Positions 25,733 through 33,858 of a stretch of DNA of 64,000 nt are shown here, piece after piece; position 1 is the stretch's first letter, and every line of letters begins with the position of its first letter. Where the stretch lies: positions 52,886-116,885 of the forward strand of contig JAUNKK010000001.1 of the NCBI GenBank assembly GCA_030532825.1. The letters run 5' to 3'. A program made the position numbers and the translations under genes. The notes under the pieces were generated by a model, which had not been told where the DNA came from, did no database searches, and was given only the letters and a program-made list of their open reading frames with translations. This stretch comes from Propionibacteriaceae bacterium (GTDB lineage Bacteria > Actinomycetota > Actinomycetes > Propionibacteriales > Propionibacteriaceae).

Positions 25733-26820
25733 TCGTGGGCCCCGCGACGAGCGGCGCGGAAGGCCGGGCGAATCAGGCCCTCAATGAGGGCTTCGCGTTC
25801 GTCATGGTGGAGGAAGGCGGCCCGCATGGCGGCGACCGTCGCTTTCTCGACCTCCGGGAGTCCCCAACCAAAGACCTGAGATAGGCGGGCGAACTCCTGG
25901 GATAACGACGTACCGCTCATGAGGCGGTTGTCGCAATGAATCGTGATGTTAAACCCAAGCTCGGCCAGCCGCCCGACCGGATGCTGCTCAAGGGCATCGG
26001 CGACGCCGGTCTGCAAGTTTGAGGTTGGGCAGACCTCTAGCGGGATCTGCTGGTCGCGCACGAACGCGGCTAGACGTCCTAGACGGGGACGAACTCCGTA
26101 GAAGTCCTCAATGTCGTCACGGATTCGCACCCCGTGTCCGATGCGCTGAGCCCCGCATAGCTGGATCGCCTCCCACATCGACTCGGGACCATCCGCTTCA
26201 CCGGCATGGATAGTGAAGCGGGCGTTGTTACGGCGCAGCAGATCGAACGACTCGTGGAAGCGCGTGGGCCGGAACCCCAGTTCCGCCCCAGCGATGTCGA
26301 AACCAACGACGGAGTCATCGCGGTAACGCAGGGCGAGTTCCGCAATCTTGGTAGTCGGGTGGTCCACGTGACGCATGGCTGTCACCAGCTGCGTCGCGAC
26401 GATGGCGCGGCCATGAGACTCGGCTTGGGCCATGCCTTCCGCTAAGCCATCGCGTACGGCCTCGACCGCCTCTGCTGCGCTGAGACCCCGCTCAAGGTGC
26501 TGCTCGGGGGCCCAACGAGCCTCGGCGTAGATGACGCCGTCAGCCGCCTGATCAAGCACGAATTCACGGGCAACGCGCTTGAGCTGGTCGCGGGTCTGCA
26601 TGGCGGCGGTGGTGTGGGCAAAGCCCTCCAGGTACCGCACGAGCGACCCCGAGTCGGCGGCTTCGAAAAACCAGCGTCCAAGTTCTTCGGGCTGTGATGT
26701 GGGTAGTTCGTGACCGTTCTCCGCGCAGTGCTCAATTACGGTGGCGGGCCTGAGCCCCCCGTCCAGATGGTCGTGGAGGGCCACTTTCGGAAAGGCCCGT
26801 AGTTCGTCGAGGCTCAGCAT
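25729..26820 (-). CDS. add: Adenosine deaminase
   Basis: A 363-residue zinc amidohydrolase converting adenosine to inosine. Zinc and catalytic motifs are HDHLDG (H16, H18), HAGEADGPES, RIGHGVRI, and the C-terminal TIHCDNRLMSGTSLSQEF, the DN form usual in bacterial Add. Together with cytidine deaminase and the nucleoside ABC importer it forms a nucleoside catabolic unit; the inosine product would feed the purine nucleoside phosphorylase at 14 kb. A 30-bp gap separates it from cdd. Confidence 0.95.
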   Translation of the reverse strand: MLSLDELRAFPKVALHDHLDGGLRPATVIEHCAENGHELPTSQPEELGRWFFEAADSGSLVRYLEGFAHTTAAMQTRDQLKRVAREFVLDQAADGVIYAEARWAPEQHLERGLSAAEAVEAVRDGLAEGMAQAESHGRAIVATQLVTAMRHVDHPTTKIAELALRYRDDSVVGFDIAGAELGFRPTRFHESFDLLRRNNARFTIHAGEADGPESMWEAIQLCGAQRIGHGVRIRDDIEDFYGVRPRLGRLAAFVRDQQIPLEVCPTSNLQTGVADALEQHPVGRLAELGFNITIHCDNRLMSGTSLSQEFARLSQVFGWGLPEVEKATVAAMRAAFLHHDEREALIEGLIRPAFRAARRGAHE

Positions 26821-26850
26821 GGGCTCATCCTAGGGGGTGCGCCGACGTGG

Positions 26851-27249
26851 TCAACGGATGTGCTCAAGGTCGGCTGGCCCGAAGGCCTGTGGAAGAACGT
26901 GGGACAGCGGCAGGATGCCGCGCGGAGTGTCCATCAGCAAGTCGTTTCCCCCAAACTCGAACAGCAACTGTCGGCATCGGCCGCACGGCATGATGCGCTC
27001 CCCCAGCTTGTTGCAGCAGGTAAATGCCACCAGCCGCCCGCCGCCACTGGCGTTGAGCTGCGAAACGAGGCCGCATTCGGCGCACAGTCCAACCCCATAG
27101 GAGGCATTCTCGACGTTGCATCCGACGACGATTCGCCCGTCTTGGACGAGGGCCGCGGCCCCCACCTGATAGTCCGAATAGGGCGCATAGGCCTTGAGGG
27201 CAACAGCCCGGGCCGCATCTCGCAGCTTCTCCCAGTCGATGGCCGGCAT
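26851..27249 (-). CDS. cdd: Cytidine deaminase
   Basis: A 132-residue homotetrameric-type cytidine deaminase. The zinc ligands are C56 in CAEC with catalytic E58, and C89/C92 in PCGRCRQ. The substrate-binding YAPYSDYQVGAA and CNVENASYG are intact. It converts (deoxy)cytidine to (deoxy)uridine. The start ATG is at 27249, and the TGA of the upstream permease gene shares its final base region, so translation is coupled. Confidence 0.96.
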   Translation of the reverse strand: MPAIDWEKLRDAARAVALKAYAPYSDYQVGAAALVQDGRIVVGCNVENASYGVGLCAECGLVSQLNASGGGRLVAFTCCNKLGERIMPCGRCRQLLFEFGGNDLLMDTPRGILPLSHVLPQAFGPADLEHIR

Positions 27250-28544
27250 CAGTGCGTCTTCACGAAATGAGCCCCGTCTGCGGCGGGGGGACGGACACGG
27301 CCGACGAGCCCAGCAACCGCGATGATGGTGGCGAGATAGGGCAACATCTCAATGAACTGGCTGGGGATGGGCAATTGCATCAGCTTGGTGGATTGCGCAA
27401 AGGCGCGCGTGTAACCAAAGAACAGCGCCATCCCAGCTCCCCAGATGGGATGCCAGCGCCCCATGATCACGGCCGCCAGAGCGATGAAGCCGTTGCCGGC
27501 CGTGATGTTGTTGTCCTGGAAAGCACCGCCAAAACCAACGGTGAAGTAGGCGCCGCCGAGCCCCGCGAGAAGCCCGCCGAGTAACACTGCCTGGGTTTTG
27601 ATGGCGATCACTTGGATACCGACGGTGTCGGCAGCGTGCGGATGCTCCCCAACTGCGCGAACCCGCAGCCCCCATGTGGTCCGATAGAGCAAGAACCACA
27701 CCAAGAGCACAGCGATCAGCGCAGAATAGGACAAGGGACGTTGCGTGAACAGGACTGGGCCGAGGAAGGGGATGTCGGCGAGCAAGGGAATCGCGAAGGG
27801 CCGGGCGGGGGTTACGTTACCGAAGGCGCCGGGGTTGGGGACGACGAGTTGCTGGTAGATAAAGCTGGTCAGTCCGGTGGCAAGCAAGTTCACGACAACA
27901 CCCATGATGACGTGGTCCACTAGATATTTCAGTGTGAATAGTGCCAAAACGCTCCCCATGAGCAGGCCGGCGAGAGCGGCCGAGATGAGGGCGGCGACGA
28001 ACGAGCCGGTGGTTGAGAAGGCGATGGAGGCGGCGAAGGCGGCGGCCAGGAACTGGCCTTCGATAGCGATATTGACCACGCCAGCCCGCTCAGACAGCAC
28101 ACCCGCGAGCACGCCGAACAGCAGTGGCGTCGAGAACTCCAGGGTGAGGTTCAGTTGACTGGTGAGCGTGAAGGCGATCGTTGAGGAGGCCGCAGCCCAA
28201 ACAATGAAGCCGATGAGAACCCCCAGCCCGGCCCCTATCCCAGCGGCAATCCGACCCCGATGGGAGAGCCTGCCCCCCAAAATGCCAATCCCAGCCGCCA
28301 GCGTCACCGCAGCACAGATCACGAGCATCGGCTGGCCGGGCACCTCCAGCCTCGGCAGCTGAACCTCGGCGAAGACGTCAGATAAAGCAATCTGGCCGGA
28401 AGTCCGAGTGGTGACGGCCATCACCAACAGCAAGGCTCCGAGCACTAGGATCAACACCCCCGCCGAGATGCGGGTGGCTCGGGCTTCGGGCGATTCCACC
28501 TGCTCCCTGGTCGGCGACAGTTCCGCGACGATGTCCTTAGTCAT
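27249..28544 (-). CDS. Nucleoside ABC transporter permease (second)
   Basis: A 431-residue BPD_transp_2 permease with about ten membrane segments. Motifs include LLFGVLAGVLSERAGVVNIAIEGQFL and GIQVIAIKTQAVLLGGLLAGLGG, typical of the NupQ/YufQ-type permeases that work with BMP lipoproteins. The ATG at 28544 is chosen because GGAGG lies 7 nt upstream and it overlaps the upstream permease stop (ATGA); a longer open frame upstream is only a shadow. The long hydrophilic N-terminus is about 25 residues. Confidence 0.9.
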   Translation of the reverse strand: MTKDIVAELSPTREQVESPEARATRISAGVLILVLGALLLVMAVTTRTSGQIALSDVFAEVQLPRLEVPGQPMLVICAAVTLAAGIGILGGRLSHRGRIAAGIGAGLGVLIGFIVWAAASSTIAFTLTSQLNLTLEFSTPLLFGVLAGVLSERAGVVNIAIEGQFLAAAFAASIAFSTTGSFVAALISAALAGLLMGSVLALFTLKYLVDHVIMGVVVNLLATGLTSFIYQQLVVPNPGAFGNVTPARPFAIPLLADIPFLGPVLFTQRPLSYSALIAVLLVWFLLYRTTWGLRVRAVGEHPHAADTVGIQVIAIKTQAVLLGGLLAGLGGAYFTVGFGGAFQDNNITAGNGFIALAAVIMGRWHPIWGAGMALFFGYTRAFAQSTKLMQLPIPSQFIEMLPYLATIIAVAGLVGRVRPPAADGAHFVKTH

Positions 28545-29716
28545 GCGGTTGCCTCCTGAGGCCTGACGGTACGGCCTCTTCTCTTGCTTTTCCTTCTCCA
28601 GGGTGGCAGCAGCCACACGACGAAGGCGGGGGCCGCTACGAACAGCACGATCAGCGCCTGGATGAGATCCGTCAGCTGATGAGGTGTGCCCGCCAGCGTT
28701 ACCATGGCCCGCCGGCTGGCCTTCAGCGCACCGAACAGCAACCCGGCCAGTACGATCCCCAGTGGCCGGGAACGCCCCAGCAACGCCACTGTGATGGCAT
28801 CGAATCCGAGTGTGCCGATGATGGCGCCCGTCATTTGCGGCGGAAAACTGGTCAGGATCTCCGGGGCAGTGACAACGATCACGCCACCCAGGCCCGCAAC
28901 TCCACCTGCGAGAGCCATCGTGACGGTGGTGACGCGACCGACTGAGACACCCGAGGTTGCCGCCGCGCTGGGGTTGAGACCGACCGCCTGCAATTGCAGC
29001 CCAAACTTGGTCCGTTCCAGTAGCCACCAGCAGGCGAAGGCGGCCACGAGAACCAGTGCAAACCCGAGATGCAGGCGGGTGCCCACTACCCGGGGCAAGG
29101 TCGCACTCCATTCCAGCACAGGCGAAATCGGGTCGGACCGGCCCGGGGCCTTCATGAACGGCTGCATCATGAGATAGGTCAGCAGGATCGTGGCGACGTA
29201 GTTCATCATGATGGTCAAAATGACCTCATGGGCCCCGGTGCGGGCCTTGATGAAACCAACGACGCCACCCCATATCGCCCCGAACATGACGGCTGCGATC
29301 AAGACGAGGGGAAGGTGCAGCACCAAGGGAAGCCCTTTGACGCTGAAGCCAAGGAACGCACCGATCAGGGCACCCATCACGGCCTGCCCCTGGCCGCCGA
29401 TGTTGAACAGACCCGCCCGAAACGCGATCCCGACGCCTAGGCCAGCGGCGATCAGAGGGGCGGCCTCGGCGGTGGTGTTTGTGATGGCACCCAAGCTCGC
29501 TAACGAACCCACATACATGGCATGGAAAGTGGTGGCAATCTTCGTTCCGGAGGCCATGAGGGCGTCCCCCGGCCGATTAAAGAACCACGAGAACTTCTCC
29601 ATGATCTCGGCGTCTGAGATCACCATGATCACTGAGGCCACAGCGAAAGCCAGCAGCAGGGACACCACCGTGACAACAGCATTTTTGCCCCACAGTGGGT
29701 TAGGCCGCACGTTCAT
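28541..29716 (-). CDS. Nucleoside ABC transporter permease (first)
   Basis: A 391-residue permease of the same BPD_transp_2 family, NupP/YufP-like, with a large periplasmic loop after the first membrane segment. It contains APLIAAGLGVGIAFRAGLFNIGGQGQ and TGAHEVILTIMMNYVA, the EAA-like coupling region. It is translationally coupled to the ATPase upstream and the second permease downstream by 4-nt overlaps. The C-terminus is very basic (RRKSKRRGRTVR). Confidence 0.92.
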   Translation of the reverse strand: MNVRPNPLWGKNAVVTVVSLLLAFAVASVIMVISDAEIMEKFSWFFNRPGDALMASGTKIATTFHAMYVGSLASLGAITNTTAEAAPLIAAGLGVGIAFRAGLFNIGGQGQAVMGALIGAFLGFSVKGLPLVLHLPLVLIAAVMFGAIWGGVVGFIKARTGAHEVILTIMMNYVATILLTYLMMQPFMKAPGRSDPISPVLEWSATLPRVVGTRLHLGFALVLVAAFACWWLLERTKFGLQLQAVGLNPSAAATSGVSVGRVTTVTMALAGGVAGLGGVIVVTAPEILTSFPPQMTGAIIGTLGFDAITVALLGRSRPLGIVLAGLLFGALKASRRAMVTLAGTPHQLTDLIQALIVLFVAAPAFVVWLLPPWRRKSKRRGRTVRPQEATA

Positions 29717-31269
29717 GCTCCCGCCCCTCGCGTCGAGATTGCTCCCTGTGCATCCTCGTAGTCGATGCCAGCCATCATGAGCCCCAGGACATCGCGCGGG
29801 GTATCGGATGAGACGATGCCCACGATACGGCCGCGGTACATGACCGCAATCTGATCAGCCAGCGACTCGACCTCGTCAAGTTCAGTGGAGATGATAAGCA
29901 CCGCGGTCCCCCGGTCCCGTTCAGCGATGATGCGGTTATGTAGAAACTCAATTGCGCCGACATCGACGCCGCGGGTTGGTTGATTGGCCAAGAGCAGCGA
30001 CAGCGGGCGCGACAGCTCGCGAGCAAGCACCACCTTTTGCTGGTTCCCGCCAGATAGAGATTTCACAGGTTGGGTGTGCGAGGTGGCACGGATGTCAAAT
30101 TCGGCAATCCGTTCGACTGCGTTATCGTTGATCCGCTGAAGTTGCAGGTTTCCGTGAACGGAGAACTCGTCCAGGTTATCCAGGACAAGGTTTGAGGCGA
30201 TCGAGAACTCCCCCACAAACCCGTCACGGTGGCGATCCTCCGGGACATATCCCAGCCCGGCAGCCAGAGTCTTGGCGGGACTGGCATGGGTGAGCGGCTG
30301 ACCGTCGAGGACAATGCTGCCCTCGACTGGACGCATGGTACCCAGCAAGGCCTCCGCTAGCTCGGACTGCCCGTTGCCTTGTACGCCCGCGATCACGACG
30401 ATCTCGCCGCCATGCACCGTTAAGTCAAGGTGGTCGACGGCGAGGGCGCCAGAAGCATTGGCTACCACCAGATCCTGAATGATGAGGCGTTCGTCACCAA
30501 CCTTCGCCGCGTTCTTCGTGACCTTGAGTTCGACGGAGCGCCCCACCATCATGGCGGCCAGTTCAGCCTCGCTGCTGGTGGGCTTGGCCTGGCCGACCAC
30601 CTCGCCGCGACGGATGACCGTGATGTCGTCGGCTACTTCGCGGACCTCGCGGAGCTTGTGGGTGATGAACACGATGGCCCGTCCCTCGTCGCGGAGCGCG
30701 CGCATCACGGTCATGAGTTCGTCGATCTCCTGGGGGGTCAGCACGGCGGTGGGCTCATCGAGGATCAGGTATTGGGCATCCAGAGCTAGGGATTTGAGGA
30801 TCTCAACGCGCTGCTGGACCCCGACCGGCAGATCCTCGACGCGCGCATCTGGGTCCACATCAAGCCGGTAGCGTTCGGACAGTTCCACGACCTGACGTCG
30901 GGCCTGGGCGATGTCCAGCAGCCCCGCCGTGCCGGGCTCGTGGCCCAGAACCATGTTTTCTGCGACGGTGAAGGGCGGGATCAGCATAAAGTGCTGGTGC
31001 ACCATCCCGATGCCCGCTGCCATGGCCTGTCGGGGGCTACGCAATTCCAGCGGCTCCTCGCCTAACCAAATCTCGCCGCTATCAGGAGTCAGTAACCCGA
31101 ACAGGATGTTCATGAGCGTGGACTTACCAGCCCCGTTCTCGCCCAGAAGGCAGTGAATCCGGCCGGGGGTGACGTCGAGGCTGATGTCGTCATTCGCGAC
31201 GAGATCACCGAAACGTTTCGTGATGCCCTGCAGCGACAACACGGGCGCATCAGGGAACGGCAAGGTCAC
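29713..31269 (-). CDS. Nucleoside ABC transporter, double ATP-binding protein
   Basis: About 518 residues with two ATPase domains, as in sugar/nucleoside (NupO, RbsA-like) importers. Domain 1 has Walker A GENGAGKST (43-51) and LDEPTAVL. Domain 2 has the degenerate GVQGNGQSE in place of Walker A but a normal LSGGNQQK signature. The start GTG at 31269 is chosen because AAGGAGGA lies 4 nt upstream; an upstream extension of nine codons lacks such a site. A 173-bp gap with a perfect hairpin separates it from the binding-protein gene, and it may also have its own promoter. Confidence 0.93.
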   Translation of the reverse strand: MTLPFPDAPVLSLQGITKRFGDLVANDDISLDVTPGRIHCLLGENGAGKSTLMNILFGLLTPDSGEIWLGEEPLELRSPRQAMAAGIGMVHQHFMLIPPFTVAENMVLGHEPGTAGLLDIAQARRQVVELSERYRLDVDPDARVEDLPVGVQQRVEILKSLALDAQYLILDEPTAVLTPQEIDELMTVMRALRDEGRAIVFITHKLREVREVADDITVIRRGEVVGQAKPTSSEAELAAMMVGRSVELKVTKNAAKVGDERLIIQDLVVANASGALAVDHLDLTVHGGEIVVIAGVQGNGQSELAEALLGTMRPVEGSIVLDGQPLTHASPAKTLAAGLGYVPEDRHRDGFVGEFSIASNLVLDNLDEFSVHGNLQLQRINDNAVERIAEFDIRATSHTQPVKSLSGGNQQKVVLARELSRPLSLLLANQPTRGVDVGAIEFLHNRIIAERDRGTAVLIISTELDEVESLADQIAVMYRGRIVGIVSSDTPRDVLGLMMAGIDYEDAQGAISTRGAGA

Positions 31270-31296
31270 GGTTTCCTCCTTACCTGGGGCAGTCAC

Positions 31297-31306
31297 ACTC
31301 TACCGT
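31297..31306 (-). promoter_or_regulatory. ACGGTAGAGT motif upstream of the nucleoside ATPase gene
   Basis: ACGGTAGAGT on the minus strand about 28 nt before GTG 31269. An identical 10-mer lies before the BMP lipoprotein gene (32612-32603). TAGAGT could serve as a -10 box. No -35 is recognisable. Confidence 0.35.
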
Positions 31307-31357
31307 CTGGTGGCCTTTGCAGATGGGGTGGTGAGCCGATGATGAGGCGAGTGGCCG

Positions 31358-31393
31358 ACCGGCGGGGCACCCCGGTGAGGGTGCCCCGCCGGT
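31358..31393 (-). terminator. Intercistronic hairpin after the BMP gene
   Basis: A perfect 15-bp GC-rich stem (ACCGGCGGGGCACCC and its complement) with a 6-nt loop. It starts about 50 nt downstream of the lipoprotein stop and lies before the ATPase gene. There is no T-tract, so partial termination or protection of the 3' end of the binding-protein mRNA fits better than full termination. Confidence 0.65.
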
Positions 31394-31442
31394 GGTCGGG
31401 ACGGTGAGAACCGGTATCGGCCGCCGCTCGCCCCAGGTTCGG

Positions 31443-32561
31443 CTACTTCACAGGGGAATCGACGACGATCTTGCCCGCGATGATATCCGTCTGGATCTGC
31501 TCCAGCTCGGCCTTCGTCTCGGCCGAGATCTTGGCGTCGAAATCGTGGAAGTCCGCTAGGCTCACGCCGCTGTTCTCTAGGGTTCCGACGTAAGGATCAG
31601 CCGAGAGGTTACCCTCCTTGGCTGCCTTGATGGCTTCGAAGACGGCGACATCCATGCCCTTCTCAACCGAGGTGATGATGACATCCTTGTATTCCGGCGC
31701 CGAGACGTAGCCGTCGGTGTCCACCCAGATGGCGTTGACTTTGCCGCCGCTTTCCTGAGCGGCAGCGAGCGCCCCCAGCCCGGCCGGACCCGCCACGGGT
31801 AAGATGATGTCCGCTCCCTGGGCGGTGAGGGTGCTGGCGGTGTTCTTGCCGCCGGCCTGGTCACCGAAGGGATCGTTGCCGCCGATGAACTGTCCGTCCT
31901 TGGCGGTGCGGTCCCAGCCAAGCACTTGAACGCTGGCCCCCTTGGCCTGGTTGTAGTATTCGACCCCCTGGGCAAATCCATCCATGAAAATGGTCACGGT
32001 GTCGTAGTTTTGCCCGCCGAAAGTGCCGACCTTGCCGGTTTGCGTCATGGAGGCAGCCGCGTATCCCGCCATGAAGGCCGGCTGCGCTGTGTCGAAGAGA
32101 AGGCCCTTGGCGTTGTCCACCCCTTCGAAGGAGCTGTAGTCGACGATGACGAACTGGGTATCGGGGTTCTGCTTGGCGGCCGCCTCAGTCGCGTTGGCCA
32201 GGGCGAAGCCGACGGTGACGATCACATTGCAGTTCTGCTCAATGAGGGCCTGAATGTTGCCGGCATACTCCGCCTCAGCTTTGGATTCGAGCTCCAGGGT
32301 CTGGACGCCGAGTTCCTCTTTGGCGCGTTGCAGCCCCTTGTAGGAGGTTTCGTTGAATGATTTGTCATCAAACCCGCCGAAATCGGAGACCATGCAGGCC
32401 TTGAAGTCGCTCGCGGACGCCGACGAGTTGGGAGCGGTTGCCGATGAGGATGAGCTAACTGGCTCGGCGTTGGGATTAGTGGTGGGAGCCTGAGCGCATG
32501 CGCCCAGCGCCAAGGCGCTGGCAGCGGCGATCGAGGCAAGCTTGAGCAGGGACTTGGTCAC
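31443..32561 (-). CDS. BMP family nucleoside-binding lipoprotein
   Basis: About 372 residues from the GTG at 32561. A lipoprotein signal peptide ends in the lipobox LGAC with C22 as the lipidated residue; a Ser/Thr/Asn-rich linker of about 40 residues follows. The mature part is a PBP1_BmpA-like fold: CMVSDFGGFDDKSFNETSYKG at the N-terminus, NVIVTVGFALANAT, and GADIILPVAGPAG. BMP proteins capture purine nucleosides for the ABC importer encoded next. The start is chosen for the GGAG 8-10 nt upstream and the fit of the signal peptide. Confidence 0.93.
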   Translation of the reverse strand: MTKSLLKLASIAAASALALGACAQAPTTNPNAEPVSSSSSATAPNSSASASDFKACMVSDFGGFDDKSFNETSYKGLQRAKEELGVQTLELESKAEAEYAGNIQALIEQNCNVIVTVGFALANATEAAAKQNPDTQFVIVDYSSFEGVDNAKGLLFDTAQPAFMAGYAAASMTQTGKVGTFGGQNYDTVTIFMDGFAQGVEYYNQAKGASVQVLGWDRTAKDGQFIGGNDPFGDQAGGKNTASTLTAQGADIILPVAGPAGLGALAAAQESGGKVNAIWVDTDGYVSAPEYKDVIITSVEKGMDVAVFEAIKAAKEGNLSADPYVGTLENSGVSLADFHDFDAKISAETKAELEQIQTDIIAGKIVVDSPVK

Positions 32562-32602
32562 TGTGCACTCCAAAGAAGGGTCAGGAGAACATGGGTCGTT
32601 TG

Positions 32603-32612
32603 ACTCTACCGT
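32603..32612 (-). promoter_or_regulatory. ACGGTAGAGT motif upstream of the BMP gene
   Basis: The second copy of the 10-mer, about 42 nt before GTG 32561. If TAGAGT is a -10 box the leader would be roughly 35 nt. Confidence 0.35.
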
Positions 32613-32652
32613 GGGCAGCACAGCCGGGGTGGCTGGACTGGCCGAATCGTTA

Positions 32653-33858
32653 TCAGCTTGAAACCTGTTTCACGAGCGCCAGCGCAGCCCGAACCATCTG
32701 CCGCGTCGACTCCTGCCACATGGGTTCCTGCCCACGGTAGGGGCCGGTCGCCAGCGAGATCACCACGGCGGCCGCGCGTAGGCGCAGTTCGACTGGATCG
32801 ACACGCCGATCGAACACCGGCACCCAACGGGCTAGCACGTCTCGCACCTTGGCTTCCTGCTCTGGGTTCATCCGTTGGATGGTTGATAGGTGGGCGATAA
32901 GGCAGGCTAAATCGTCGGCACGACGTCCCGGGCCAATCGTGTCGATATCAAGGATCCCCACTACCCGCCCGTTGCGCACGTGAACCTGGCCCTCGTGAAA
33001 GTCTCCGTGGGTGGGCTCGTGCCCCCGAGGCAACCCCGCCAGGCCAGCCCGGATCTGTTGGGTGGCCCAGGTAAGGTCGCGTCTCACCTCGGGTAACGCC
33101 GCAGAGACGATATGGGCGTAGTGTTCGACGGCGTCGCTCCAGGGGGGGCGTCGCTCTAGCCGCGACACCGACGGGGGCATCGCGTCCAACACGGCGATCA
33201 GTTCTTCGGGGCTACAGGGATCGCCGGGGTCGAAGATGGCGCGGGCCAGCGGCTTACCGGGCAGTTCTTCAAGGATCATGAGGTGGTCACTGGTGGTATA
33301 GGCCACCTTCGGGGCAGGTACTCGCGCTGCTGCCAGCAGCTGGTGGCGCGACAGGACATCGTCGAAAAGCCGGGCTCGAATGGCTTTGATATAGAAGGTC
33401 TGGCCATGGGCTGTGAACCGCACCACCGCCCGGCGACGGGGCCGATAGCCGATGATCTTCAATCCGAGATCATCTCCGGTGACGCGCTGCGGGATAAGAC
33501 CTGCATCATTGACGAGACTGGCGAGTTGGTCCGGAAAAGCAGCCCGCTTCAGGCCGGGCAAGTCCGGGTCGGCCGGGTAGATCCAGACCGCTACCTCCCG
33601 GTTGCCATCCGCAAACACCTCGGCGCCCCTGTCCGTATCGGATAGCTCTCCCCGGCGGGCGGAAACGCCAAGCAACTCCGTACGCTCACCATAAGGCCAC
33701 TGCACCTGCGCTAGGTAGGTGGCGGTGGTTGACTGACTTGGGTTCGCGTCGACATGTTCCAGCTTCCAGCTGAGGAGCTCTCCCCCCGCGTGCTGTACCG
33801 CCGCGCTGAGCACTGGGCCGGCGCCGGGGCCGGTGAGCAGCTGTGACCCATCATCCAT
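32653..33858 (-). CDS. Aminoglycoside phosphotransferase-like kinase
   Basis: About 401 residues of the APH/choline-kinase fold. The C-terminal catalytic loop is HGDFHEGQ (284-291), with D286 as base, and the metal-binding aspartate is in GILDID. The usual Asn of the HGDxxxxN motif is replaced by Gln (Q291). The N-terminal 150 residues are beta-rich, and IKAIRARLFDDVLSRHQLL supplies a candidate ATP lysine. The substrate is unknown and antibiotic resistance is not implied. The ATG at 33858 has GGGAGGT 5 nt upstream and lies inside the end of the CorC-type gene (8-bp overlap). Confidence 0.8.
   Translation of the reverse strand: MDDGSQLLTGPGAGPVLSAAVQHAGGELLSWKLEHVDANPSQSTTATYLAQVQWPYGERTELLGVSARRGELSDTDRGAEVFADGNREVAVWIYPADPDLPGLKRAAFPDQLASLVNDAGLIPQRVTGDDLGLKIIGYRPRRRAVVRFTAHGQTFYIKAIRARLFDDVLSRHQLLAAARVPAPKVAYTTSDHLMILEELPGKPLARAIFDPGDPCSPEELIAVLDAMPPSVSRLERRPPWSDAVEHYAHIVSAALPEVRRDLTWATQQIRAGLAGLPRGHEPTHGDFHEGQVHVRNGRVVGILDIDTIGPGRRADDLACLIAHLSTIQRMNPEQEAKVRDVLARWVPVFDRRVDPVELRLRAAAVVISLATGPYRGQEPMWQESTRQMVRAALALVKQVSS

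Noticed and set aside
27249..29111. Longer 620-codon version of the second nucleoside permease
   Set aside because: The extra N-terminal part is an out-of-frame reading of the first permease; the ATG at 28544 has a strong GGAGG site and a 4-nt coupling overlap.
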